Shown: one piece after another, positions 20,046 through 30,639 of the stretch
Numbering within the stretch: position 1 is the stretch's first letter
Layout: each line of letters starts with the position of its first letter
Source of the DNA: Paramacrobiotus metropolitanus
Lineage: Eukaryota > Tardigrada > Eutardigrada > Parachela > Macrobiotidae
Reading direction: 5' to 3'
Assembly (NCBI RefSeq): GCF_019649055.1
Contig: NW_026570415.1
Span: forward strand, 62,001-126,000
Length of the DNA stretch: 64,000 nucleotides
The notes under the pieces: model-generated
The model's database searches: none
Seen by the model: only the letters and a program-made list of their open reading frames with translations
What the model was told of the DNA's origin: nothing
Made by a program: the position numbers and the translations under genes

Positions 20046-21456
20046 TTCGGATCTGCTTGACCAATCAACATAAGAAGCCTGTGTTCGACTATCAAAAATC
20101 CGCTCTAAAAATTATTATCGAGCGGCCGACCCATACTGCGCAACATCGTATCCAAAGTTCCAAACTAAGTGATGCTAAGGAAGTATAAAACGGCTAAATT
20201 CGGCGACTATACTAAAGCCGAGGAGATATTAATCCTTATATCCCAATGTACGTGAGCAATACATCCGGATCATAAAGCAGCCACGAATCTGTACACGGAT
20301 ATTCACATGGAGCGGCCGTCGCTAAAAGCTGGTTCATTAATTTGGCAGGGCTTTGCCGGCTTATTTTACTGTAGAAGTATAATATTACATTTATGAGTCA
20401 GTTTCCGCGCTTCCATCTATCTGCCTAACACCACGAGTCAGGAACTGCGTTCAGTGCCGCTCATGCAGTTTTTGAATTACGAAAACTGTTGAATTGTTCT
20501 CGGGCTTTACTGAAATTCCACTTACGCTTTTGGAGCTGCATTTTCATCCCTTTTCTAAATATCCCATGAATTGAAACAGTAACATTCGCCTGGAAAATTT
20601 ATCGCAATTTAAAGTTACTCTGGAAAGTTACTAGCAGACTAAGGGCCTACTGAGGCATGCTAAGTATCGCACCCGAGGCGCCAGCACGGTGTGACGCAGG
20701 ATGTGAGGCGCGATGTGAGGCGCGTTGTGACCATTACGGTGCCTTATCGCTAGCGTGCCACAGGGTGTGACGCTGGATGTGCCGCGCCAGCGGCACATTG
20801 CGGTTACACCCATATTTCTGGCGTGCTTTACGGCGGAGTACGGTGACGTTTCGCTGGTGTGAGGCTGGATGTGACCCGCCAAAGGCTCCTTACGGTGACC
20901 ACTACACTGTACAGCGCCCTATCGCTGGCAGTGTGTCTGTGACGCGCCCGAATGCATTTCGATGTCGCTAAAACTGCTGACAATTTTTTTTGGAAACATG
21001 ATCAATACTTCAACAAATATTCTGGTCGATGAAAAATTAAAACGACCAACTGTAACAACAGCAGATACCAAAAAAATTGCCGCAACGAATCCCAAGTAAA
21101 CGAAATAAATCGGAATAAATTTTTTAAGGATTAATCAATCCAGACCACAAAAAAATTTTCAAAAAATAGCTAATACTTAAAAATCCAGCAAATCATTTAC
21201 ATGCCAGTAAAACTTAATCAGTTATTAGCAAAGTAAGGCTTTTTTTTTAAGTGCCGCAAAAGAAATAACTTGGACAAAGCCAAACTGCTGCAATCTTTCA
21301 GGCCGTCGACGCACCACCTCATGCCGCGATAAATGTCCACTGCGTTATACGTACTTCACACTACAAAATCATAAACCATGAAGTTTTGCGTACAACGAAA
21401 TGTCAATAAATAATAGCTATAAAAACACATTGATGAACTTTCAGCCCACCAACCGT
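20046..21456. other. Intergenic with a GC-rich degenerate repeat patch
   Basis: About 1.4 kb with no supportable gene. The flanks are A/T-rich; 20680-20960 is clearly richer in G and C and is described separately. Confidence 0.5.
20680..20960. repeat. Degenerate GTGACGC/GGATGTG repeat patch
   Basis: Short related strings recur: GTGTGACGCAGGATGTGAGGCGC, GATGTGAGGCGC, GGTGTGACGCTGGATGTGCCG, GGTGTGAGGCTGGATGTGAC, and TTACGGTG three times. The copies are too diverged to define one period by eye. The base composition contrasts with both flanks. Confidence 0.55.
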
Positions 21457-21899
21457 TTAAGTGCTCTTGCCGGCCGTCGGCTCGACGTTTTCCTTCTCAT
21501 CGTCTTCCTCATCGGAGAAGTCGATGATATCCGCTCCAAACCCGCGATACATGGGGTCCTCTTGCTTCCAGGTCGGAGCAACGCCGTGCAGGATACGCTG
21601 GCGACAAATGCGCTGGACCAGACGCAGATCCTCCTGAATCGGATAGGTGCGTCCTCCTTGTTTCGCTGCCTCCATCACCAGCGACCATAGATCGAGCAGA
21701 TTTTGCGCGATCTGCGGCTGCTAAAACCAGTGTACCGTTAAAACAGTGCCGCAGAACACTAGTGGTAAATTTACCAATAAATGAAACACGTCGTCGCCGA
21801 GACCGCGTCGCTGTTCCGGGTTGTGTGAAAACAACCAGTCCTCGTTCGAAATAACCCGATTGAAAAAGGCCGCAAAGTGCAGCACCCGTGAAAAAGATG
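21457..21899 (-). CDS. Last two exons of an unrecognised gene with an acidic C-terminus
   Basis: Two exons fit on the minus strand: about 21899-21775, then 21720-21457, with donor gt at 21774 and acceptor ag at 21721. The first encodes SFSRVLHFAAFFNRVISNED and on to VFHLL. The second starts QPQIAQNLLDLWSLVMEAAK and ends with an acidic stretch (FSDEEDDEKENVEP) before the stop. The two join in phase 0 and both look like ordinary protein: helical, mixed composition, with no stops over about 128 residues. I could not find upstream exons, and none of the surrounding repeats explains it. I do not recognise the family. It may be the 3' end of a gene whose 5' part was displaced by the piggyBac-related DNA starting near 22.2 kb. 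Confidence 0.45.
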
Positions 21900-22203
21900 C
21901 TTAACAGTTAAATCACCAAGAAAAATTGTTTGTCCCAACACCAAGCGGGCACAGAATAGGCAAGAGGCGGAATCGGCTTTTCTACCCGGGTTCAACAATA
22001 CGGATAATCTAGTTAGCTAGCATAAATCACTGTGCAACATCACCTAGGTACAATTTTAGCAAAAATCATTCGAACAGAACGATGCTGAAGTGCGTTAAAA
22101 TTTAAGTCATTAGAACAAAGTGAGATGATTTTCATGATTTTCAATTCTAAAATATTTCTTAGATCGATATCTTAAGATTCAATTTGACTTTTTTGCTTGG
22201 ACT
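21900..22203. other. Intergenic, boundary of the piggyBac-related region
   Basis: No gene supported. A/T-rich toward 22203. Confidence 0.4.
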
Positions 22204-22395
22204 GGGTCGACCCATTTATCGTTGCTGAAAGCGTGGATTGTTTGCTGCCTGACTTCTTGTTCTTTCGTTACTCGGACTTCTCTTTGACATGCATGAAGAA
22301 TTGGAGAACCTCTTTTCCTCCGTTGGGTAAGAACTGTGAAGCACTTGAGCGGAAAACTTAGGGACTCGTCTCCATCCTATCTACTAAATTGTAGA

Positions 22396-22864
22396 TTAAA
22401 TTCGCCAACGTGGTTGGGAAATATCGTGGACAGTGTACTGCGGGAGCGTCTAACTGGCAAGACTGCCAGGCATTCAGTCTATCGGCAGATATGGACGAAA
22501 ATCAAGGTAAAAAACCAACTAAGATGTTTTAAAACTAATCGGCATTTTTCGTAAACAACAAGCGAGATTTAAGCAGAAATTTCAGCCTTGAGTCATTTTA
22601 TTGTTTCGGGTCGACCCATCGTATCTACGGTAGTGCGATAAAAATTTCGTTTTTTCTATGTTGCAGAATTCCAAACGTGTGGCGCTGCCCAAATCGGTTG
22701 TCTATCCAAAGGAACTCGTGCAGTGTATGAATGTGATTTTTCCTGGAGAAAAACATCACAAAGACGTATGTGTTCTGTTTTGCTTTGGAGTCGACTCCGA
22801 TTTACTCGATTGCTTGCAGTTTGGACCGCCTTCCATCACCCTTTTCCAAATTTCTGTGTTGTGA
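22396..22864 (+). other. Unassigned open frames beyond the transposase
   Basis: Two plus-strand blocks (22396-22506 and 22667-22864) could splice (gtaaaa donor at 22507, gttgcag acceptor at 22666) into a helical sequence containing LRERLTGKTARHSVYRQIW and VVYPKELVQCMNVIFPGE. No convincing first exon joins in frame. It might be an accessory ORF of the element or a fragment of an unrelated gene. I assign no function. Confidence 0.25.
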
Positions 22865-22911
22865 ACGTTGTCCGTAACTAGCCGGAACGCAAGGCGAAAT
22901 AAACTGACATT

Positions 22912-24365
22912 TTATTCACCGACTGTTTTATTCACACAGTTAACACAAATATTATAAGTATGCTCACCACAAGCAGGAACTCTGCACAAAACACAGTATT
23001 TAGTTGTCTTTCGATCCGTACCTTTTACGCACACTTTACAGCGCTTCTGGCCAGTAAAGGGAGGCGCAGGAATTTGCTGCATGGGTCGACCCGTTTCCTC
23101 TGGAATCTTGAGTAATGCCTTGATAGTGCCGCGCACCGTGGCGTTAATGTGTTTCAGTTCCAGGCGTCGACGCATATGGTTTTCTAGCAGCTCTTCTGCT
23201 AGCGATTCTAAAAACAGTCGTCTACGGTATTTTGCTCGGCTCCAAGCAAGGTTTAATTCGATCCACACCACAAACGCATTTAACGCAGATATGTCAACCA
23301 TATCGTAGAACAGAATTACTGGCCAACGACGCGTGCGACGCTTCACGCTGTACATGGTAACCATTTGGTCCAGGGAGTCGACTCCAGCTTTCGTTTCGTT
23401 GTATGTGGTGATGATGACAGGTTTCTTCTCACTGGTCGTTTCAACCGCAGCATCACGGTGGTGGTGCTGAGAAGTATAACTGCTTTGCCAATCTTTGGAA
23501 CATACGAAACCAGTGCGGCTTCCTTTGTGAAACCAAAAAGACTAGAAAATTCAGCACTTTCTCTGGATGGTAAAAAAGCTGCTGGTATCTCTGGCTTATT
23601 CTTGCGCATCGTGCCAACCAGAGTGATATTTCGTTTGAGCAGCTCAAGGCATGCAAATGTTGATATCAGGGTCGACCCAATTCAAATACGGATGTTCATA
23701 AAAAATCTCAAGCACTTTTAAAAGTAGTTGTACAAAGCTAAGAACGATTTACCTAATTCGAGATCTGTGAAGAAGTTGTCTGTCGTAACATTTCTTCCGG
23801 AGTCGACTCCTAGGTACTGCACAAGATCCAAAACAACACGGCGCCCTTGATTTCTTTCTGGAGGGACGCCCGGAGATTTTCCCGTGTACACTTGTATGTT
23901 GCAGCAGTACTTCGAGGCAGAATCAGCTAAGATAGAATTCTTTAGCCCGTACTTTGAGGGTTTCTTCGGAATATACTGCTTGAATTTGCGGTGGCCGTGG
24001 AACGAGTACAGCTGCTCGTCTATAGTGAGATAAGGACCAGGTAGATAGGAATTTCGCAACGTTGGTACCCACAACTCAAACAACTCCCGAATATGTGCCA
24101 GTTTATCAGTAAGTTCGCGCAGGTATCGTGACTTTTTATTATCAAAACGGAGTGCACTAGATATTTCGCTAAAACGATTTCGAGACATGGTGGCGTTGTA
24201 AATGGGTCGACCCTTCGCTTCGTTCCACAGCTGGCACAATGGTTTCTTGCTTTCGTGATTCACGCCGTGTAGAATCAGCAAGCCCAGAAACGCATCTAGT
24301 TCGATTGCATCCAGTTCCGTCCACGACTTCGAAAACATAAGCTTTAGGACTGGTTTTGACCGCAA
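22912..24365 (-). pseudogene. piggyBac transposase, N-terminally truncated and frameshifted
   Basis: 24365-23718 encodes the catalytic core: AFLGLLILHGV, TMSRNRFSEISSALRFDNK, PGPYLTIDEQLYSFHG, QYIPKKPSKYG and DNFFTDLELG. These are typical piggyBac segments around the first and second catalytic Asp. The next part (LLKRNITLVGTMRKNKPEIP) resumes after about 65 bases that may be an intron or damage. Near 23456-23467 the frame shifts, and the C-terminal part (DSLDQMVTMYSVKRRTRRWP, MVDISALNAFVVW) is read in 23364-22912. It ends in a cysteine-rich finger (CKVCVKG..TKYCVLC..ACGEHTYNICVNC). The N-terminal region before the catalytic core is missing. Known family: cut-and-paste transposase inserting at TTAA. 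This copy cannot encode a full enzyme. Confidence 0.85.
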
Positions 24366-25259
24366 GCGCCGACATCCGTAACAGCCCGACTGATTAGTAA
24401 ATTGAGGCGGACACGGTGCAGATGGACGGCGCGCAGTCGCATGCCGGGGTGATCATCAGCCGTCCTAAGGACAGCGTGCAACATCCTCGCCACGTACTTG
24501 GTGTCGCATTCCCCGTGTTCGGGCGACGTAAAGATGAGTCGTTGTGTGGCGGAACTTAAGCATAGGTACACCGTCATCAAGCCGAAGTAGACTGCCTTAC
24601 ATCCGTTGTCTTGCCGGTGGATGACGACAGTGGAACGCAGTGCTGGGGCCTCCAGAATCAGGTTCCACAGGGCGCACACATTCCGCAGCTTCATTTGCTT
24701 TAAAGTGTCCAGGTGGGAGAAGACCTCCTGCAACAGTTCCACCGGCAGCCCCTTCACGGTCAGGTCAGGGGTTGCCGGAGCGTGGTAGGCAGACACTGGA
24801 TTATGCCGAGCACTTGATCTCGGAAGTAATCGGCAAAACCCTGCAACAGAAACATCCATAAAGAGCCGAACATTTGCCGAATAAAAGAACGAGTTCCCTC
24901 TCACTGGCAAACCAGACGCTTGTGTTTCGACCAGCTTGCAAGCGCCTTCCAACTTCCCGTCTATAAGATGGACGACGGAGAAATCCCGACAGTAAGGATG
25001 CAGCAGGAAGCCATTCAGTCGCTTGATGAGCGCTTGGGTTTCTTCAGTGGACGGCGAGCAAAAGTCTTGGCCGAGGTCCACACTGAGCATGACAAAGGTC
25101 CCTGGACTGACGGATTCGTGGAGCGAGGCGTTTTCATCCGGAACCACAACTAGGCGAGTGCGTTGAAGGGGAACGATGTCGGCGCACGGGATGCTGCTGG
25201 CGCGGTCCATACTGTTGGAATCGTTGGACGTGGTTGCGCACTGGAGAGTCTGATTCGAA
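24344..25259 (-). pseudogene. Truncated Tudor/F-box family copy joined to the piggyBac remnant
   Basis: A continuous minus-strand frame runs from an acceptor at 25260-25261 to a stop at 24344. It begins inside Tudor 2 (ADIVPLQRTRL), then the KH0-like block (PGTFVMLSVDLG, DFSVVHLIDGKL). A stretch containing a likely unspliced intron follows (acceptor GTTTCTGTTGCAG at about 24852), then an F-box (LPVELLQEVFSHLDTLKQMK, LRNVCALWNLIL). The exon is cut after MRLRAVHLHRVRLNLLISRA, where transposase sequence starts. Tudor 1, the second half of the F-box exon and the C-terminal exon are absent. This is a pseudogene broken on both sides. Confidence 0.72.
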
Positions 25260-26516
25260 ACCTGTTAAATGCACACACGTCAAGATGCTCAACTGGCATG
25301 AGCCAAAATAACCGAAATAAAACAGCCAAAAATGTTTAGGCTGCTGGTTCACTGTGCAGACGTGCCTCATGTAACGAAGATCAATGGAACACTATTACTA
25401 TTCCACTACTAGCGATGCCATAAGCTGCGCTTTGTGATCGTAACGCATAGTTCTGTAGAAAGTGCGTTCAAAATTCAGTGTAGGGCTTTTATACAGTAGC
25501 GTCGTTTTAGCGGATGCACTATGTACGAAGTTCTGCCGACCAATCAGAGAAATATCGATAAACTGTTGACTCGGCCGCAGCCAGCGCGAGCCGGGCTGCA
25601 AATTCATGAAGTAGCATGAAAAAGCAGGCAGCACACTGAATTTGCCAATTGACTGTCAATGTATTTCAGCCAAACGAGCCGAAGCAATCTGTTAGCAAAG
25701 CTTGTCTAAGCATGGCGCAATTGTAGATCCTTTGCGCAGCTTTGCATTCCTTTAACGATGCCCGTTTAAATAATTCTGATTACTTGATATCATTAAGATG
25801 TAACCTAACTTCTTAACTGGTGATCACAAACCGGAAACCGCGCACTGTACTTCAAAACTGAAAAAGTAGAAGAACTTAATTTTTTTGTAAACCGTAAAAC
25901 CGCTTGATAAAATGGCGATGGTCACTTATTAATGTTTTGCTAGGTCTGCTTACTTATTGTGGCAGATCCAGGCGGCATCCGAATCCTGACAAGCTTGGCT
26001 ATATGCAGTATACGACGGAGATCAGTCGTAGCATACAGCTAAGCTAGTAGCGTCCCTTTTAATCGAAAATTTCCTGTGTAAAACAAAGAAAATTGGTGCG
26101 ATCTCTAGCCTATTTGGTTAGCTGTTACTTATATGTTCAGCTCAGCCCATGCAAGTTAGTTTCATGTGATGTTACGATGTAGTTAGTGGTCAGTTGGTGT
26201 GTAATGCTGGACTTGTCGCTCGATTGAAGGTGTGTGACACCACTGATATTAGAAATATTTGAGGTAATTGTGGAATGTAGACCATTTTACTGTAGAAAAA
26301 TGTTGAAAAAAACCGGAAGTTAAAGAATCAGTGTTTGTAACTGGGCAGAGACAGAGTAGGATGTAGTAGCCTTGCAAAGGGCGTCCGGCGTTTAGTGAAG
26401 GAAGAGGGTGATAACGCTGTAAGAGGAGAATCCTCTGTACACACAGCAGCTGCCCATCCGCCGCCTACCTGGTTGGCTCAAGCTCAAGCACAAATATCTT
26501 GATCTTCGCCAACAGC
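25260..26516. other. Intergenic
   Basis: About 1.25 kb with no supportable gene. Tudor 1 of the truncated family copy would be expected here and is not found. Confidence 0.5.
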
Positions 26517-26587
26517 GGCGATGGCACAGTGGCTGTGCTACGTGGATCTCACTCGGTAGCCAGCGGTTTGATTCCGCTCCATCGCCA
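26517..26587 (+). tRNA. tRNA-like sequence (tRNA gene or tRNA-derived SINE head)
   Basis: The 7-bp acceptor stem is perfect (GGCGATG with CATCGCC), followed by A at the discriminator position and a run of T (TTTTT) like a Pol III terminator. The A-box-like TGGCACAGTGG and B-box-like GGTTTGATTCC are present. The T stem AGCGG/CCGCT pairs, as does the D stem GCAC/GTGC. The anticodon arm is odd: CTAC/GTAG encloses a loop longer than seven bases containing GGATCTCAC, so I cannot assign an anticodon safely (TCT or CAC are candidates). A second locus at 36802-36873 shares this odd arm. Confidence 0.55.
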
Positions 26588-28444
26588 TTTTTCGGAATTT
26601 CCTCAACAGACAGGATCTTCATCTGACCGCCCTCCCTCGCTGAGATCACCACGGACAGCCGACTTATGGCTGCCTCTCTTATAACGCTGTGCACAAAGCT
26701 AAAGCCTAATTTTATAATGTTCTCAGATTTTAAGAATGCCACGTCTGATTGCGCTGTCATAACCGCAGTTCGGTCGTGTGAGAAATTGTTTCATGCATTC
26801 TAAAAATAGCATAACGAACACCAAAATTTCCGCACACCACCTTTGACCACTACCATGGCCATGGAGTGCGCTGTCTGTGCACACCATTTTTTTCATTATT
26901 TTGTAATATGTTTACAAAAACCACCGAAATCTCCTAACACCACCGCGGAAGAGTGCGGCCAACCACTGGTTTTGAAAAATTATTGCGAGAAAATTTTCTC
27001 AGTTAATGGTTATCAGGGGCGGAAAAGACAGTTTTCGTCTCGCGGCCTGCCTCCTCAATTTTTGATTCAACTAGTACGAATTCATCGGCTTCTACTCGCT
27101 CGGCCGCCCAACCAGAACGGTGTTTGAGGTTTTGTATAGGCTTAGTGGCGATTAATGCTGTTACCCACTTTCTGTTTTAAGTACAATAAAGTTCTACTTT
27201 TTTGTAAGCACACAGAAATACTAACATACAAGAAACAGCCTCGGCTTCGCCTCCGCGTATCTTTTGGTCAACGGCGACTTTATTTAGTTTCAATGAATAC
27301 TTATTAGAATAACGTATTTCTTCGAGACATAATCGGTACATCGTATAAACGCAAAAAACCGATTTTATATAAAAACACGGATTTTAATTTTTTATAATTT
27401 TTTCATCTGTTCGTGATTCTCTCAAATCACCATAAATTCTCACAGCTGAATTCATGATTCATTGGACCTCAACCTGAAGAATCTGGGTAGTCGAAGCTCG
27501 GTCACTCCTTCAACTAACGCTCTGTGCACTGGACAGTACCGGTAACTTGTTCATAGCATAATGGGCTCCGTGAATCCGCTAGCTCGGTCTCCCGCTAGCC
27601 TGTTTGCCTAACGGGCTCTGTGCACTTGACAGTACCGAGAGCTCAGTCACCCGCTCACCTAACGGGTCCCGTGCGCAGGACAGTACCGGTAGCTTGGTCT
27701 CTTGGTCCGCCGGCACTCGTGCAGAAATTGTCCTCGATGACAACGTTTCATATGTAGTTGTTCTTGTCGTAATGATGGTCTGCTAATTAAATTCATGTTG
27801 ATAATTTAAATAGTAGAAATGACTTTAATTTTTTAGCTATATTTTAGTTGGTTTACGTGGCAACATTGCCATATTAAAAAAACCACGATGATAATTATTA
27901 TTATTACAATTATTATTACAATATGTTGCATTTGGTGAAGGCAGTCAAAACTCTTCCGCTTTGCGTTCGAAGCGGGAGAGGTTTTAAAAGAAATGAATAC
28001 TATCTGGCCGGGTTTTCGACTACGGGCTTTCGGAATATAATATTGGTTTTGGTCAGTCTTTTCTGGTTTGCCGGCTCTGGTGTATTCCATTCGTGGCAAT
28101 ATAGATCTGAATTAGGATACAGTCATATTGCTGCTGTAAATACGACCGACCACTGTATGTGTTCAAAACTAAAAGCATACTGGTGTCCTAGGGCTGCCTG
28201 TATTTTGGTATTTTGAATACATTTTGGTGTCGCATGGTGCAAATAGTGGTGTACTTAGCCTGGTGGTGTGCGCAGCTTTCCCCTTTTGTTATACAAGTAA
28301 CTGGCTATACTATACTGTTTGGATGGATATTCGCTGTTGGTTGCAGCTACCGAACTGGTAATTTTATATTTAAAGTTATCACAAAATTATTTTAAATTTC
28401 AAACATTTTTGGTTTAGTTTTTACAAAAATGCGGTTTTGACCAG
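26588..28444. other. Intergenic, with one short repeat array
   Basis: No supportable gene. Open frames at 26843-27127 and 27923-28216 have no family resemblance or splice context. The array at 27494-27705 is listed separately. 5' exons of the zinc-finger gene starting at 28445 may be hidden here. Confidence 0.4.
27494..27705. repeat. Imperfect tandem repeat, roughly 55-60 bp unit
   Basis: The string GGACAGTACCGGTA or a close variant occurs near 27531, 27626 and 27678. Each is preceded by TGTGCACT/GTGCGCAG and by AACGGGCTCTG or AACGGGTCCCG, and followed by AGCTCGGTC-like bases. A more degenerate unit lies around 27560-27590. Confidence 0.6.
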
Positions 28445-29934
28445 TGGTCAGTAAAGATTGAGCCGTACGTCATTCAGCGCCTCCTTCCCATTGCCCAACA
28501 CTTTTACCGTTACACCGCAGCAAGTATTTTTCCAGTGTTAAGCGATCAAGTCAGTTCAGATTTAATTGCCCGATTGTGTACGTTTGTACACAAACTGCGT
28601 TTAACTGCTTCGGATGAGGTATCTTCGAAACTCTTTTCAGACTGTTTTAACAATTTTTTTATACTCCTCCCATATTAGCTAGATGGATGTTTCGCCGTGC
28701 CACCAAATTTGCCTTATGTGGCCATTAGGGAAACTGATTTTGTGCCGCTGATGGAGAATCACGCAAAAGACCTGGCAGTTACCACGGAAGAGCTATCGAA
28801 ACTTCCAGGTACAAAGAACAGCTACACCATTAAATTCAAGAACGGATCTAAACGAGCAATGTGCCTGTCAAAGTCCCATTTCAGCAAAGAACAGTTGCTG
28901 CTCCTTTCCGGTCAACAAGATAGTCCTTCAGTCGATGTGCCTCTTAGCCAAGGTAACAATCAAGTTGTAATTTGCGACCAAACGTAGCGCACCTAATAAT
29001 ATTTTTTACACAGTCCCTTCTCATGTAAATTGGGACAAATTCTTCATTTGAATATAATTGTTGAGCGAAGCTCGCTTTGTACATATTGAGAAATAAAATC
29101 ACATATTTTTGATGTTCCAACAGCCTCGAATAAATCCGCCTTATCATCGTCATTCAAATCCATACGTGCATCTCATCAAGACGAAATTATTTTTAACCCC
29201 CCATTTTTTTCAAAGCCGAATAATTCGATCGCACAAAAGGTACTTAATATTAGCTAAAATAACTTTTAATTTAACAAATTTTTACTGCATTTAATAGAAC
29301 GATGGCGCCGCAATGGAGAAAACGTTGACCTTGTCGCGTGAAGCGGTGAGAAATCATTTTTGATATTCAAATTGAGGTTTCTAACTGATATGATTTTTAG
29401 TCGGTTGAACCGACGGCGCCAACTCTCACTAAAGAGCCGCAAACTAGCGATCACGAGGTTAGTTGCCTATTGCAACTTGCAAATTTTAATCCTAAGTATG
29501 TGACCGTTTTTTAACCATGATTTAAGGGCTCACCGGCCTCACCATCAGCCGACCAGCTGCCACACGACGACTTGGGACGCAAAACTTCCGATTCTAGTCA
29601 ATCGTCCGGGCCAAATGCGTCTTTCAAGATTACATCTCGTAAGTGGAAAGACGTTGCCAAGTATATATAAAACCTCTTTACAATTTGATTGTTAGAGCCG
29701 GATATCCAACTAAACAATGTGCCACCAATGAAGAAAACTGATTGTTCCGATTGCAAGCAGACCGATAATAAAGCCGGAGCTTTGCCAACGTACAAATGCC
29801 GTTCGTGTGGAAACAGATTCCACATGACGTGTCAAAAAAGTCATCCCAAATACTGGCCAGATAAAACAAGCTGCCAAACACGTCACTGCGAGAAGTGTCG
29901 TTTTCAAGCTTCCCAAATTACGTCTGGTTCATAG
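28445..29934 (+). CDS. Multi-exon protein with a C-terminal Cys/His zinc finger (5' end not found)
   Basis: Seven exons join in phase: 28445-28618, 28679-28952, 29124-29239, 29298-29345, 29401-29457, 29527-29638 and 29696-29934 (stop TAG). The first is helical (WSVKIEPYVIQRLLPIAQHF) and is not a start exon, so at least one more lies upstream. The second contains YTIKFKNGSKRAMCLSKSHF. The middle exons are short, Ser/Pro/Thr-rich linkers. The last has C-x2-C-x13-C-x2-C-x4-H-x2-C, then H, C, H-C-x2-C spacing (DCSDCKQ, YKCRSCGNRFHMTC, CQTRHCEKC), a PHD/RING-like cysteine-rich finger. Similar fingers end piggyBac transposases, including the one at 22.9 kb, but no catalytic segment is seen here. 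Function unknown; a nuclear or transposon-derived role is possible. Confidence 0.55.
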
Positions 29935-30346
29935 TATTGTAATGGATTGCTTTTCGTACACTTGTCGGATTTCGATAATTAAATTTATTATTGTTATATT
30001 TCCTGGATTTTTCAAATTCGGTTTTACTGCAAAATCGATGATTATTGGTTCGCTACGCCGCTTGTTATAAAATGAACGCTTGGGAAAGTACAATTATTCT
30101 TGTCAAATTACTAATCCTCGCCATCCCGAAATTAAAATAACCGTTCCGCTCTGCCACTGTAATCGGAAGACCATTCTGAAAAAACTGGTCAATAATAGCA
30201 TAAATCAATGATAATAACGCAAACCGAGGCTTTATGAAGAAGTCAATTATCTTGAAATTCGTAAAACAGATTCGCGTATGATTCGTCGAACCCGATCCTT
30301 ACAACTCAGTTGAATTCAATGGGAAAGGGCAACAAACAGTATCTTC
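29935..30346. other. Intergenic
   Basis: No gene seen between the zinc-finger gene and the probable left end of the Helitron. Confidence 0.5.
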
Positions 30347-30394
30347 GACCGAAGCGAAGCGAAGGTCCTCTATGTTCAAGAAAACAGGAATTTT

Positions 30395-30430
30395 GTCGGT
30401 CACGTCGGTCACGTCGGTCATGTCGGTCAC
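30395..30430. repeat. Four tandem 9-bp units GTCGGTCAC
   Basis: Units at 30395, 30404, 30413 and 30422; the third ends T instead of C. They lie just inside the inferred left end of the Helitron, upstream of its gene. Confidence 0.85.
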
Positions 30431-30639
30431 GCTGAGTTTCGTCAATTAAACATACAGTACATACAGTACATAATACATACTATCCTACATACAGTAATAC
30501 TCAATAACGTAGGATCAGTTTTTGTTGTTATGGATATGCAAATCCAAGTAGAGCCACTAACCACATATCACGTAAAGGTATTACAGCTGATAAAGGTCAA
30601 ATTTTACCGGCATGCCGAAAATTCAATTTTTGAATCAAA

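Larger units (their letters stand above)
22204..24365 (-). mobile_element. piggyBac-type DNA transposon remnant
   Basis: The element is defined by a decayed piggyBac transposase on the minus strand (22912-24365) and by a set of GTCGAC-centred palindromes from 22204 to 24213. The 24.37 kb side ends abruptly inside an F-box exon and lacks the transposase N-terminus, so this end is truncated or rearranged. I could not find terminal inverted repeats or a TTAA duplication. The exact left edge is uncertain. Confidence 0.65.

Noticed and set aside
22396-22864. BEN-domain gene next to the transposase
   Set aside because: A vague resemblance only. No start exon joins in frame and the splice model is ambiguous.
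26843-27127. Coding exon
   Set aside because: Open frame of 94 codons with no family match, no paralogue and no convincing splice sites.
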